A DNA stretch of 64,000 nt from Nocardia sp. NBC_00403 (GCF_036046055.1 NZ_CP107939.1:4030001-4094000), one strand, 5' to 3'. Positions 46,013 to 55,640 are shown, counted from the stretch's first letter. Notes: generated by a model from the sequence alone, not told the origin. Translations and numbers: made by a program.

Positions 46013-48004
46013 CTAGATGACCTTGGCGGCGATCAGCAGGTTCCAGATCTCGCCCTGGTCGATGACCTCCACGCCGAGCTTCTCCGCCTTGGTCAGCTTG
46101 CTCTCACCGACTCCCGCACCGGTGATGAGCAGGTCGGTGCTCGCCGAGACCGAGGACGCCGCCGTCGCGCCAGCCTTCTCACACAGGCGTTGGAACGTCG
46201 GGCGGGCGACCTTCTCTCCGGAGCGCGGATCGCTGATAGCGCCGGTGATCACCACCGTCTTGCCTTCCAGGGGTGCGCCGGCAGCAATGACCGGGGGAAG
46301 GTCCTCCGCACGCACGTCCAGGCAGACACCCGCATCTCGCAGCCGCTCCAGTTCCGGACGCAGGCGAGTGAGGTGCGCGACCAGGGAGGCGGCGACTTTC
46401 GGTCCGATATCCTCCACCGCCACAAGCCGTTCCTCGCCCGCGTCGGCGACCTCTTCCAGGGAGCCGAATCCCGCCCGGGCCAGGCGAGCGGCGGTGCCGT
46501 CGGAGGCCATCGGGATCGCCAGGCCGATCAGCGCGCGGCGCAGGCCGATGGGGCGACTCGCATCGATCGAGTCGATCATGCGCGCGGCCGAGACCTCGCC
46601 GATGCGGTCGAACTCGAGCAGGCGCTCTTTTGTCAGCGTGTAGAAGTCCGACGGGCGCTCCAGGATGCCCGCCTCGGCCAGGCGTTCGATCCACACCTGA
46701 CCGATGGCGTCGATGTCCGCCGCCGCCCGCGACGCCCAGTGGATCAGCCTGCGCACCGTCTGTGCGGGGCACGAGACGTTGGTGCAGAACAACTCCCGGC
46801 TGTTGCCCTGCTCGGTCACCGGCTGCTCGCACGACGGGCAGGCAGTGGGCGGCACGATCTCGCGCTCCTCGCCCGTGCGCTTGGAGGCGTCGAGCACGCC
46901 CGCCACGAACGGGATCACGTCACCCGCGCGGCGCACCAGCACCGTGTCACCGACCTTGATATCGCGGGCGCGGATCACCTCTTGGTTGGCCAGCGTCGCC
47001 TTCGTAACCGTCGTGCCGCCCACGAACACCGGCTCCAGCCACGCGACCGGAACGATCTTGCCCGTCTTGCCGACGTCCCAGACCACCTCGGCCAGCAACG
47101 TGGTCTTCTCCTCGGCGGCGAACTTGAACGCCAGCGCGCCACGCGGGGAGTTCGACCGAGTCCCGGCCGCCGCGTAGGCATCACGGTCGGCCAGACGCAG
47201 CACCGCGCCGTCGAGGTCATAGTCCAGCTCGTTGCGACCTTGCTCGATCGCGGTGATCGCCGCCTGCGCCTGCTCGGCGCCGGCGCAGAGCCGCATCTGC
47301 GCACCCGCGACCCCCAGTGCCCGCAGGCCCTCCCCAAGATCGACCGCAGCGCCGCCGGCAGAGGTATCCAAGTCGAAGCCGAAGAACTGCAAGCGACGCT
47401 CGGAGACCGAGGCCGGGTCCTTCGCCCGCAGCGTGCCGGCCGCGGCGTTGCGCGGATTGATCAGCGGCTTGTCCGGATGCGCCGTGTTGTAGGCGAGGAA
47501 GGTCGAACGCAGCATCACCGCCTCGCCACGCACCTCCACCCGCCCCGGGACGTCGATCCGCTCAGGGACGCCATCGACCAACGCGCGGACCAGCACGGTC
47601 ACGTCGTCCCCGGTGGTGCCATCACCCCGGGTCACGGCACGCACCAGCCGCCCGTCCTCGAAGACCAGGGCCAGGGACAAGCCGTCGAGCTTCGGCATCA
47701 CCACCACCGGCTGGCCGGGGAAGCGGTCGAAGAACGCCGCGACCTGTTCAGGCTTGGTCGCCTTCTCGAGTGACAACATCGGACGTGAGTGCCGGGTCGG
47801 GGCGTGCAGCACTGTGGGCGCGCCGACCTGCTCCAGCGGATTCACCTCGGGCGTGAGGTCGGGGTGCGCCTCGATCAGGCCACGTAGCTCGTCCTCGATC
47901 GCGTCGTACTCGGCGTCCGCGACCAGCGGCGAGCCCTGGTAGTAGGCGTCGCGCAGCGCCGCGATGCGGTCCGCGAGCTCTTGGATATATTCCCCAGTTT
48001 CCAC
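46013..48004 (-). CDS. ligA: NAD-dependent DNA ligase (divergent LigA)
   Basis: About 663 aa. Domain Ia starts VETGEYIQELADRIAALRDA with YYQGSPLVADAEYDAIEDEL. The adenylation motif is VVMPKLDGLSLALVFEDGR (KLDG, where housekeeping LigA usually has KIDG). It has the OB fold, a zinc finger (CPSCEQPVTEQ...CTNVSCPAQ), HhH repeats and a C-terminal BRCT (KTVVITGAISDPRSGEKVAR). It joins nicks using NAD+. Several motifs differ from the mycobacterial housekeeping enzyme, so this may be a second copy. The GTG at 48004 is the likely start; no clear ribosome binding site. Convergent to nothing; stands alone. Confidence 0.85.
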   Translation of the reverse strand: METGEYIQELADRIAALRDAYYQGSPLVADAEYDAIEDELRGLIEAHPDLTPEVNPLEQVGAPTVLHAPTRHSRPMLSLEKATKPEQVAAFFDRFPGQPVVVMPKLDGLSLALVFEDGRLVRAVTRGDGTTGDDVTVLVRALVDGVPERIDVPGRVEVRGEAVMLRSTFLAYNTAHPDKPLINPRNAAAGTLRAKDPASVSERRLQFFGFDLDTSAGGAAVDLGEGLRALGVAGAQMRLCAGAEQAQAAITAIEQGRNELDYDLDGAVLRLADRDAYAAAGTRSNSPRGALAFKFAAEEKTTLLAEVVWDVGKTGKIVPVAWLEPVFVGGTTVTKATLANQEVIRARDIKVGDTVLVRRAGDVIPFVAGVLDASKRTGEEREIVPPTACPSCEQPVTEQGNSRELFCTNVSCPAQTVRRLIHWASRAAADIDAIGQVWIERLAEAGILERPSDFYTLTKERLLEFDRIGEVSAARMIDSIDASRPIGLRRALIGLAIPMASDGTAARLARAGFGSLEEVADAGEERLVAVEDIGPKVAASLVAHLTRLRPELERLRDAGVCLDVRAEDLPPVIAAGAPLEGKTVVITGAISDPRSGEKVARPTFQRLCEKAGATAASSVSASTDLLITGAGVGESKLTKAEKLGVEVIDQGEIWNLLIAAKVI

Positions 48005-48565
48005 AACACGAGACGCTACCGATACCCACCGACACCCACGTGGAACGACAACGGTGGAGCGTTCTGTCTGCTCGATATCTCCATCTCGTAGTCGGCTGAC
48101 CGGAGTTCCGCTTCGCTCGCCCGGACCGGCACGTCCTGTAGGTCGGAAAACGCCGCCAGCAGATCGAGAACGTCGCAAGGCACTCGGCAAACGCACTCTC
48201 TATGGCCAACTCGATGGTTTGTGGCGTGTGCTCGAGGGCGGCGGTGCGGGGCGGTGCAGGCTTCGGGCGATTCGGCCCGGGGATCGTCTGTCGGTGCGAC
48301 AATCATGATGTTGCTCAGGGAAAGTGGACCGATGTTCAGTGCAGATGCCGAGCTTCGCTCTGTGCCGCCGTACTGAGGTTTCGACCTCGAGCGCTAGGGG
48401 TCGCTGCCACGAGGGCGGCTGTACCGGGGGAGTGTCTGATGGGCTTCGGGTCTGTGCCGTAGTGAAAATGACACTGTTCCAACGGATTTCGTGATGCACG
48501 TTTCAGTGCGGCATCCGCGTGATGTCGCGTGACGGTATAGAACGATCCCTGCGGAGGAGAACATC

Positions 48566-49270
48566 ATGGCAATCACACAGATTCCCGCAGCCGTCGAAGA
48601 GGTCATTAGGCGGATGCGCGCCATCAAGGGCGAACTCGACCCGCGAGACGGTGTCGCGAGCTTCAACAACATGTACCTGCGTGTCACCGAGTTGGTGGGT
48701 CGGCAGATCACCGAAGGTTTCTTCAAGGACCCCGAATTCGTCGAACGCCTCGACGTGATTTTCGCGCAGCTGTATTTCGACGCCGTCGACGCCGCCAAAC
48801 GCGGTAAGCCGCCCAATCCGGTCTGGAAACCGGTCTTCGACTCCCGCTCCAACCGCACCGTGTGGCCGCTGCAATTCGCACTGGCGGGCATGAACGCCCA
48901 TATCAACCACGATCTGGCGGTCGCGGTGGTCGAAACCTGCAAGGAACGGGCCACCACCCCCGACACCAAACCGGTGCACGCCGACTACCTCAAGGTCAAC
49001 GAACTGCTGGCCAAGGTCGAGGCCGAGATCCGGGCGGAATACGAGCCCGCGTTACTCGAACTGAGTACCAGGGACGCCGAAGCACTGAAGCACATCCTCA
49101 GCAGCTTCAGCATCGCTCGCGCCCGAGACGCTGCCTGGGCCACCACCCAGATGCTCTGGATGCAGCGCGACAACACCCTGCTCCTCAAATTGACGAAGCG
49201 ATCACTCGAGGAAACCGTCTCCACCGCAGGCCGAATGCTCCTCACCCCGGTCGTTCCACCGCCGAAGTGA
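48566..49270 (+). CDS. DUF5995 family protein
   Basis: 234 aa. LDPRDGVASFNNMYLRVTEL, KPVFDSRSNRTVWPLQFALA and GMNAHINHDLAVAVVETC match the DUF5995 family of actinobacteria, which has conserved His/Asp residues in an all-helical fold. Function unknown. A GGAGG ribosome binding site precedes the ATG at 48566. The region 48,005-48,565 upstream has no gene I can support. Confidence 0.78.
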   Translation: MAITQIPAAVEEVIRRMRAIKGELDPRDGVASFNNMYLRVTELVGRQITEGFFKDPEFVERLDVIFAQLYFDAVDAAKRGKPPNPVWKPVFDSRSNRTVWPLQFALAGMNAHINHDLAVAVVETCKERATTPDTKPVHADYLKVNELLAKVEAEIRAEYEPALLELSTRDAEALKHILSSFSIARARDAAWATTQMLWMQRDNTLLLKLTKRSLEETVSTAGRMLLTPVVPPPK

Positions 49271-49275
49271 CGATC

Positions 49276-49319
49276 GGACGACTTGGCCGACGCCGTCGAA
49301 CGGTTCGGCCAAGTCGTCC
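49276..49319 (+). terminator. 15-bp-stem terminator after the DUF5995 gene
   Basis: GGACGACTTGGCCGA (49276-49290) and its exact complement (49305-49319), 6 nt after the stop codon. Confidence 0.75.
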
Positions 49320-50234
49320 ACGCCCAGGAGGAACGCCGAACTATCCGGAGGTTCGATCATCCTCCGGAATTCCAGTGATGTTTGCATCATGCCCCGATGC
49401 GAGTTGTCCACGCAGCAACGTGCGATCCTAGTTCAGCTCGCTTTCCAGGTGCGGAATGTGGGTCCCGCAAAAGCAAAGGGTTGGCGCTACAGCGATCGTC
49501 TGGGCTGGGTTTGCGGGGTCGAAACAAAGCTGTCCGGACCGAAGAGAGTGATCCGGGACAGTCATGGGGCAATCGACCCCTGACCGCCACCACCAGCATC
49601 CGCGTTTGCGATCGGATGCGCCGCCATCACACTCCTCGCCAGCTCCCTACTGGTTCCCTGGCGGCCTGTGCTCAGACCGGTCATGACCCCGCAATTGCAG
49701 ATCATTCCCGCATCTCCAGTCCGCTGAGGGCTTCTCGGGCTCTCGGGACCTGAAGGGCGGCCCGGTTTGTGGACCGCGTCCACAGCCTCAGGTGGTACCA
49801 ATTGTGGTCGCAGCGCACCGCGGACGTCCGCGGTGACTGGTTGGAACCGGCGGCGCGTGTGGCGCGTCCAACCATGCATGACCAAGTATCTGCACCGCGC
49901 CCCACAGTCCGAGCCTCCAGTCGAGACCGGCCCTCGGTCCGCTGACGACCGTGCTCACGCTCGGCAGGTGTGGGGTGAGTGGCTCAAACGGTGTCTTGGA
50001 TCCCATCGCACTCCGACCGATCCACGGTCCGATCGGCGCCCCCGATTCAGCTCTGGTCATCGACGCCGATGGATCAATACGCGCCCCGACCGGTGATCGA
50101 TCCTTCGGCAAAGGAGTGCAAGCTTCCTGGTAGCCTCTGCCAGCATGCCTCCGGAAACCTGTTGTTCCGCAATGTAATACATCGTTCGGAGATTTCGGTG
50201 ACCAGAGAGAAGCGTCGAGACCCGTGCGGTCGAC

Positions 50235-50345
50235 GTCGTAGTCCACGGTCACCGGCAGATGGTCGCTCGCTGATGTTGCCGGCGCAGTACCGGCAACTCG
50301 GTAGACCGTCAGAGCGTCCGCCGCATCCGCGGTCGTCCTGGGCTC
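50235..50345 (-). pseudogene. C-terminal remnant of an endonuclease/exonuclease/phosphatase-family protein
   Basis: One minus-strand frame reads ALTVYRVAGTAPATSASDHL followed by PVTVDYDV; SDHLPV is the closing catalytic signature of the EEP superfamily. Nothing upstream in frame continues the family. The surrounding 49,320-50,480 shows no intact gene. Confidence 0.4.
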
Positions 50346-50504
50346 CTGTCGTTTGCATCTGAACGCGGGGCGCGAAGCAACGATCGGTTCGAACCAATGC
50401 GAAGAGGCGTACAAGGATGGGCTCGGGCAAGGAAAGATTTCCGTGGTTCATGCCCACATCGGAGTTTCTCGAAATACTCACGCTAGTCAATGAAAAGGTG
50501 TGCA

Positions 50505-51152
50505 ATGATGCTATCGACACAGACTCGATTGAAACAGCATGGATTGGAAGTGGAATCCATGCCCGGAATCGAGGAGATTCTTCCTATCCAATTCCGCAAT
50601 CCCGTCGAGTTGGCTAAGCGAACGCTTGCTCTACATGCACTGCTCGGCGTAATCTTCCATCCGAATCCAAAAGAAATCTCAGAATGGATCAGGGCGGAGC
50701 ATTTTCTGCACGAATTGACAGAGCGAGAAAAATGGGTATTTTCACTGACCGAGTTGCCTGAAGAGGATATGCTGTGGAAGCAAGCGGCGATGCAATCGAA
50801 TCTGCTGACTTGGAGAGCCGAGTCCCTGTACGTCCTGCTGTGGGCTTCAGGAGACATTTCGAGCCTGCTCGAACCCAGTGAAAGAATGGACGGCTCACTG
50901 GTCGCCGACCGCTTGCCGGCGCTGGGCGAACCCTTGCAACCATTCATCCGAAAAGCTGAACTGCGTCCCAGGCAGGAGATACTCGCGGAACTGCATTACT
51001 ATTTCTTTCTCAATCACTTTGTGGAGAATATATATGAGCAATGTGGAGAAATTGTCGACGGCTTGGACCCTCTGCTGGTAGCAGAACGGTGCCATGCTCT
51101 GCATTGGATTTCATGTGCTGGCCAATCGGAATGGGACGCCGACCAAGAATAG
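50505..51152 (+). CDS. DUF4272-like protein
   Basis: About 215 aa. MLSTQTRLKQHGLEVESMPG, then RAEHFLHELTEREKWVFSLT, QSNLLTWRAESLYVLLWASG and AELHYYFFLNHFVENIYE match the DUF4272 pattern. The gene is clearly less GC-rich than its surroundings (ATA, AAA and ATT codons), suggesting transfer from another source. DUF4272 proteins occur among candidate immunity proteins of polymorphic toxins, but no toxin is adjacent. AAAGG lies 7-12 nt before the ATG at 50505; the frame is open from 50490. Confidence 0.65.
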   Translation: MMLSTQTRLKQHGLEVESMPGIEEILPIQFRNPVELAKRTLALHALLGVIFHPNPKEISEWIRAEHFLHELTEREKWVFSLTELPEEDMLWKQAAMQSNLLTWRAESLYVLLWASGDISSLLEPSERMDGSLVADRLPALGEPLQPFIRKAELRPRQEILAELHYYFFLNHFVENIYEQCGEIVDGLDPLLVAERCHALHWISCAGQSEWDADQE

Positions 51153-51201
51153 AAGATTGAACGCCCGAAATCGCTTCGAATGTAGCAGATTCGACTAGGA
51201 G

Positions 51202-51246
51202 TGATCCCTGCCGTTACGGCAGGGTGTGAATCCCTCCGTCTCCGCA
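51202..51246 (+). repeat. tRNA-Ser 3'-end-like fragment (possible old att site)
   Basis: CCCTGCCGTTACGGCAGGG looks like a variable arm, followed by TGTGAATCCC (T-loop-like, with TG for TC) and CCGTCTCCGC, the 3' acceptor strand plus discriminator of an actinobacterial tRNA-Ser. No 5' half is present. Such 3' fragments are typical att scars. 51,153-51,695 contains no gene that I can support. Confidence 0.35.
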
Positions 51247-51695
51247 ATGGTTGGCCGCTCTGTTCTGCATCGATGGCCACTTTCAAGGGGTGAACGACCG
51301 GGAGTGACCGACTCGCGCGACTAAAAATGCAACGGCACTGGCATGAGTCGGTGCTGGTAGATCTGAAATGCGGTGTTGGAGCATGTTGTGTCCGAGTCGG
51401 ATTCGTCGACCTCGCAGGTTCGAGGACGGTTCGCGCGGGCCGAGCCGCGGGCTCGCGCGCAGTTCTTTCTGGACGGGTCCGGCGGTGAGGATACCTGTCA
51501 CATGCTAAAAGGCGAAGGACTTCGGCGGCGCGACTGGTGGCCGTGTCGATGACTTCGCGCGGGCTGAGCCGGGATCGGTGCAGGCAGGTAGGGGCGCAGC
51601 GAACTGTTCGTGTGGGGTGTTGAGGATGCCGGAGTCGCAGCCCGCTATCGGCTGGACTCCGACTACGAGCATCGCGCTCGAATAGGATCACTGCG

Positions 51696-52316
51696 GTGCA
51701 GGCATGGCAAGGTAGTCAGGCGGGTGTGCTCCCAGAGGCAGTGACGGCCGCGCTGGATGATGTGGCCACGACACTGAACGGGCGGGGCGTTGTTGTGATC
51801 TGTGGGTTCCCTGGTTCTGGCAAGTCGACGGCCGCAACGTATCTCGCCGCTCGGGTGCGTGCGATTGTGTTGGACAAGGACAGTTTCGCGCCGCGTCTCG
51901 AGCAGGATGTGATGCGCGCATTGGGTAGCGATCCGTTCGATCGTGACAGCGAGGTGTACCGGTCGGTGGTATCGCCGGGGGTCTACGACGGCCTGATCCG
52001 CATGGGGTTGGGAATCGGGAGCCGTCACCCTGTGGTCCTGGATGCGCCGTTCCTGTCGGTGATTCGCGAAGCAGCCGTGGCCGGGTTGCGATTGGGGCAG
52101 CACCTGCGGGAGCGAACCCGGACACCGAATTCGCGTGTAGTGCAAACGATATGGCTCGACAGTACGGCTACGCAGGTCAAGGAGCGGATGATCGACCGCG
52201 GCGCCGAGCGCGACGCGCCGAAGCTCGCCGACTGGGATGCCTACCGGTCTACCGTCCTCGACAGCGGTTTACGCGAGATCGCGCACGCTGTCGTTGATGT
52301 TGTAATCGGCAACTGA
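51696..52316 (+). CDS. P-loop kinase (AAA_33/zeta-toxin-like)
   Basis: 206 aa. Walker A VVVICGFPGSGKSTAATYLA (GxxGxGKST), then RAIVLDKDSFAPRLEQDVMR, HPVVLDAPFLSVIREAA and a Lid-like Arg pair in RMIDRGAERDAPKLADWD. This is the layout of small-molecule kinases/zeta-like phosphotransferases. No epsilon-like antitoxin is adjacent, so a housekeeping or detoxifying kinase is more likely. The initiation codon is a GTG at 51696. Confidence 0.75.
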   Translation: MQAWQGSQAGVLPEAVTAALDDVATTLNGRGVVVICGFPGSGKSTAATYLAARVRAIVLDKDSFAPRLEQDVMRALGSDPFDRDSEVYRSVVSPGVYDGLIRMGLGIGSRHPVVLDAPFLSVIREAAVAGLRLGQHLRERTRTPNSRVVQTIWLDSTATQVKERMIDRGAERDAPKLADWDAYRSTVLDSGLREIAHAVVDVVIGN

Positions 52317-52359
52317 CGGCGAAGATCGCTCGCGGCGGAGTGCGGTCTGGTTGGTCGGC

Positions 52360-53251
52360 TCAGATGGAGTCGAGGATATCGATCATGATGTCGCGCATGA
52401 AGCCACGAACCTGTTGATACTGTTCGGCCGTCGTGGCCGACAGCGGCGGCCGCATGTGTGAGGGGGAAGCCGGGAAGGCGTTGCGCGAGTGCGGCTTTGG
52501 CGAAGGCGATATCGGTGAAGGGAAGGGATTTGCGGGTGTTGCTGTAGAGGTCGAAGTTGCGTTGCAAGGAGTCGGCGCGGGCTTGATCTCCGGCGCGGGC
52601 GGCGGCTGCGATGGCGACCGGTAGCTCGGCGACCGGTAGCTCGGCGACCGGGCCGCCCGCGCCGGTGACAACGCCGTCGACACCGATCTCGGCTATCTGC
52701 GCGCCGATGCGGTCGTTGCCGACGAACACTTGGAGATGCGGGCAGCGGGCCTTGAAAGCTTGGGTGATCGCCCTGTCCTTTCCGGAGGCCTTGATCCCGC
52801 ACAGTTGCGGGAACCGGGCGGCCAACCGCGCCACCAGATCCGGGCTCAGGGGGTTCTGGGTGTGGCGTGGGAAGTTGTAGAGCACCACCGGCAGTGTCGT
52901 GGTCGTGATGAGGTCGGTGAAGTACTGCTCGACTCCGGTTTCGGGGGCATCGGCGAAGAAGTAGGGGCTGATCGCGGCAAGCCGGTCTGCGTGATCGTGG
53001 GCGTGGTGCGCCAGTGCGATGGCTTCACCGATCGCGGTGGAGCCGATGTGGGTGATCAGCTCGCCGGGCCACCGACCACGGCAGTACTCCACGACCGAGC
53101 GCCGTTCGGTGTCGGTGAGGCTAGCGAACTCGGCGGTGGTTCCGTTGACCAGGATTGATCGGACACCGGCGGCGGCGAGTAGGTCCAGGTAGTCGCCCAG
53201 TGCCGCGAAGTCGATGCGGCCGTCGGTTTGGAACGGTGTCAGGATCGCCAC
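52360..53251 (-). pseudogene. DapA/NanA-family lyase, C-terminal frameshift
   Basis: About 295 aa when corrected. [40 protein letters not shown] (GTTAE), the Tyr of VVLYNFPRHTQNPL and the Schiff-base Lys in LCGIKASGKDRAITQAF are all present. After LAQRLPGFP the frame shifts within a run of five G (52,460-52,464); the proper end is HMRPPLSATTAEQYQQVRGF to the stop at 52,360. It has a 12-bp imperfect duplication (VAELPVAELPVA). Catalytic residues are intact. The GTG start at 53251 is the only one, with an in-frame stop just upstream. Confidence 0.75.
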
Positions 53252-53252
53252 G

Positions 53253-53366
53253 ATCGGCGAGATGATGAATCACATCGAGGCCGAGAAGAGCGGCGTGGTG
53301 GAGTCGATCCTGGTCGAGAACGGCCAACCGGTCGAATTCGACCAACCCCTGTTCACCATTGTTTAG
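53253..53366 (+). pseudogene. 3' remnant of a biotin carboxyl carrier protein gene (accB-like)
   Basis: Reads [20 protein letters not shown] followed by [17 protein letters not shown] and a stop, the exact end of BCCP proteins just after the biotin site (normally [12 protein letters not shown]). The biotinylated Lys and everything before it is missing. It begins 2 bp inside the divergent lyase start, so the lyase 5' end and this deletion share a junction. Confidence 0.7.
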
Positions 53367-53512
53367 CAGTCGTCACCGACTACAGATTGCTCCTGTCAAT
53401 GAGAGGGGGCGAAGCTCGCTGTCACCGCCTCCCGAACGTCCTGACATGCCGCTGGGCGCGCGGTTGTCCAAACGCACGCAATGCCGAAGAGCGGGCGTTG
53501 TCAGTCTGTTTG

Positions 53513-53804
53513 TCAGCTTGTGTCGGTGATGCAGAGAACAGTGATCTCTGCATTGGCGGTGTCAGTCAGGACGTACGTTTGATCAAATACCACGCCCTCG
53601 AACCATGGAGCCCATGCCTCATGGCTTACATCCATGCGAAAGTCCTCAAAACGGTTCTGGGTCAACGCTTCAACGGCAGCACTAGCGAGCGCCATCGCAT
53701 CGCGCGCTGGCCCGCGGTATCGCTCATGTGCGCCGCCATTCACGATCGCGCCAGCCAGCAAGCCGTCCAGGCACAGCGATCCAGCTGACTGGAGCCCTTT
53801 GAGC
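53513..53804 (-). pseudogene. 3' part of an ORF split by IS3
   Basis: Reads LKGLQSAGSLCLDGLLAGAI, then ARDAMALASAAVEALTQNRF and WFEGVVFDQTYVLTDTANAE to the stop. With the IS (53,805-55,014) and one copy of the GC duplication removed, it continues in frame from 55,015-55,393, giving exactly 223 codons. The function of the 222-aa protein is unknown. Confidence 0.7.
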
Positions 53805-53866
53805 AGGTCCAGCGGTTGTGAGAGTTCTGATGCACCAGAATGGGTGCAGGAGGACGAGATCACGAC

Positions 53867-54145
53867 ATGGCGCGACGACGACACACCCCCGAGCAGATCA
53901 TCCGCAAGCTGCGCGAGGGCGAGAAGCTGATCGGCGAGAAATTCTCGATCGAGGAAGTGTGCAAGCACCTCGAGATTTCCGAGGCTTCCTGGCATCGCTG
54001 GCAAGCCCAGTACGGCGGCATGAAATCCGCCGCCGCGAAACGGCTCAAGGAGCTGGAACGCGAGAACGCGCGGTTGAAGAAGATGGTCGCCGAGCAGGCC
54101 CTCGATATCGACATGCTCAAGGAAGTGAACCGGGGAAACTACTGA
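53867..54145 (+). CDS. IS3-family transposase OrfA
   Basis: 92 aa. HTH RRRHTPEQIIRKLREGEKLI and LEISEASWHRWQAQYGGMKS, then a leucine-zipper coil RLKELERENARLKKMVAEQA. It binds the IS ends and is fused to OrfB by ribosomal frameshifting in this family. Intact. Confidence 0.85.
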   Translation: MARRRHTPEQIIRKLREGEKLIGEKFSIEEVCKHLEISEASWHRWQAQYGGMKSAAAKRLKELERENARLKKMVAEQALDIDMLKEVNRGNY

Positions 54146-55003
54146 GCCCGGACCGCCGTCGCAGGGCCGTGGTGGTTCTGCAGCAGCGGTTTCGGGTTTC
54201 GCAACGCCGCGCCTGCCGAGTGGTGGGGCAGTCGCGGTCGGTGCAACGTCGGCCGCCGACGGTCGCCGAGGCCGAACGGACGTTGAGGTGGCGGCTGCGC
54301 GCGATCTCCCGGCGTCATCCGCGGTGGGGCTGGCGGAAGGCACACGCGTTGTGCCGCGGCGAAGGTCTGGTCACCAACCATAAACGCACCCAACGACTCT
54401 GGCGTGAGGAGGGATTGAAGCGACCGAGTCGAGTGCGTAAGAAACGCCGCATCGGGCCGGGGCGGAATCAGCGGTTGAAGGCGTCGTTCCCGGATCAGAT
54501 GTGGGCCCTGGATTTCCAGGTCGATGTCACCGTCGACGGCCGACAAGTCCGGTTCCTCAACATTATCGACGAGTTCACACGGGAAGCCTTGGCCACCAGG
54601 GCATTCCGGTCGTGTACCGCCGATCAGCTGGTCGGTGTGCTCCACGAGATCATCGTGGCCACCGGGGGTGAAGCCGACGCACATTCGCATGGACAACGGC
54701 ACCGAGATGACCGCACACGCGATGCGGGATTGGTGCCGGTTCACCGGAGTCGATGCCTCGTTCATCGATCCGGGATCGCCGTGGCAGAACGGTGTCTGCG
54801 AGTCGTTCAATGGGCGTTTCCGCGACGAATTCCTGTCCTGCGAGGTGTTTCATTCCCTGACCGAGGTGCGGGTCCTTGCCGAGGACTGGCGCATCGAGTA
54901 CAACAGTTACCGGCCACACGGATCGCTGGGTTTCCTTACCCCGCAAGCATTCCGTGAGCAATGGGTACCGACCGAGTTCGAGCAGCAACTACAACTCGCA
55001 TAG
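54140..55003 (+). pseudogene. IS3-family transposase OrfB (integrase core), frameshifted
   Basis: Begins SPDRRRRAVVVLQQRFRVSQ; the DDE core has WALDFQVDVTVDGRQVRFLN (first Asp), then after a shift HIRMDNGTEMTAHAMRDWCR (second Asp) and SPWQNGVCESFNGRFRDEFL (Glu). The shift lies in GGGGG near 54,663 (one extra G). Otherwise complete, with all three catalytic residues. Confidence 0.78.
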
Positions 55004-55014
55004 CCGGTGGACCT

Positions 55015-55393
55015 GCCATCGGGGCCCAGTCACAGCCCAATGCTCTTGAAAGCCGCCAACGTCCCGACCGAGCGGCTTGGGGATCTGAAGTTCGCTGAGC
55101 CCCGCTCGGACCGCCTTACTGTCGAAGAAGACACGAAGGAGTTCGTACTCCTCCAACCGGTTCCGAGCGAGGAACCAGGCCGTCGTGTCCGAATAGTCGA
55201 CCGCACACCACCGCCCGAATAGGTATCCACCGTTCAGGTGGGTCGCCGCCACCTGAACGAGGTACCGCTCCAGTGCCGGGGCATTCACGGGCACGGGTTC
55301 CCAAGCGATGCTCTCCCACGACGCAATGACTTCGAGCAGCTCGGGGCGCGGATCGTCCCAGTCGATCTCGTTCCAACGGTTCGGCACGGTCAT
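55015..55393 (-). pseudogene. 5' part of the ORF split by IS3
   Basis: Starts at the ATG at 55393: NRWNEIDWDDPRPELLEVIA, then LERYLVQVAATHLNGGYLFG and EHWAVTGPRW at the break. No domain is recognised, though the style (WxxxDWDDPRPELL) is seen in small actinobacterial proteins of unknown function. Its other half is at 53513-53804. Confidence 0.65.
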
Positions 55394-55439
55394 GAGTTTG
55401 ACAGCTACGACCCGGCCAGCGCACGCTAATTCCGTCCGT

Positions 55440-55490
55440 TCCTGCCGCTGGGCCCGTGGTCGTGAACGTCCGCATCTGCCGAGTTGAGTG
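55440..55490 (+). repeat. Dispersed intergenic repeat, copy B
   Basis: TGCCGCTGGGCCCG, TGGTCGTGAACGTCCGCATC and TGCCGAGTTGAGTGCG. The longest complete copy; shares its first half with copy E and its second half with copies C (57,860-57,935) and D (61,021-61,055). Confidence 0.6.
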
Positions 55491-55640
55491 CGTTCGTTCG
55501 AAGGCAAAGGCCTGTCGAGTCGGATCGAATCACCAGGTTGGCCTGCACCTGTTCGAGCGGATATTGCAGGTGGAGCGGGTGCCCGTATATGTTGGCGCAG
55601 TGATCTTCTCTTATGGAAAGGGCGCCGTGCGCCCCTGCCG

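Larger units (their letters stand above)
53805..55014. mobile_element. IS3-family insertion sequence
   Basis: 1,210 bp. Imperfect inverted ends AGGTCCAGCGG (53805-53815) and CCGGTGGACCT (55004-55014). Flanked by GC on both sides (53803-53804; 55015-55016), a possible 2-bp duplication. Contains orfA and a frameshifted orfB. Confidence 0.8.

Noticed and set aside
46190..47773. 527-aa plus-strand frame opposite ligA
   Set aside because: Antisense shadow; all ligase motifs are on the minus strand.
49276..49319. Inverted repeat as an IS end
   Set aside because: It lies 6 nt after a stop codon and has a single copy; a terminator explains it better.
51696..52316. Zeta-toxin of a toxin-antitoxin pair
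   Set aside because: The kinase fold fits, but there is no epsilon-like antitoxin gene on either side.
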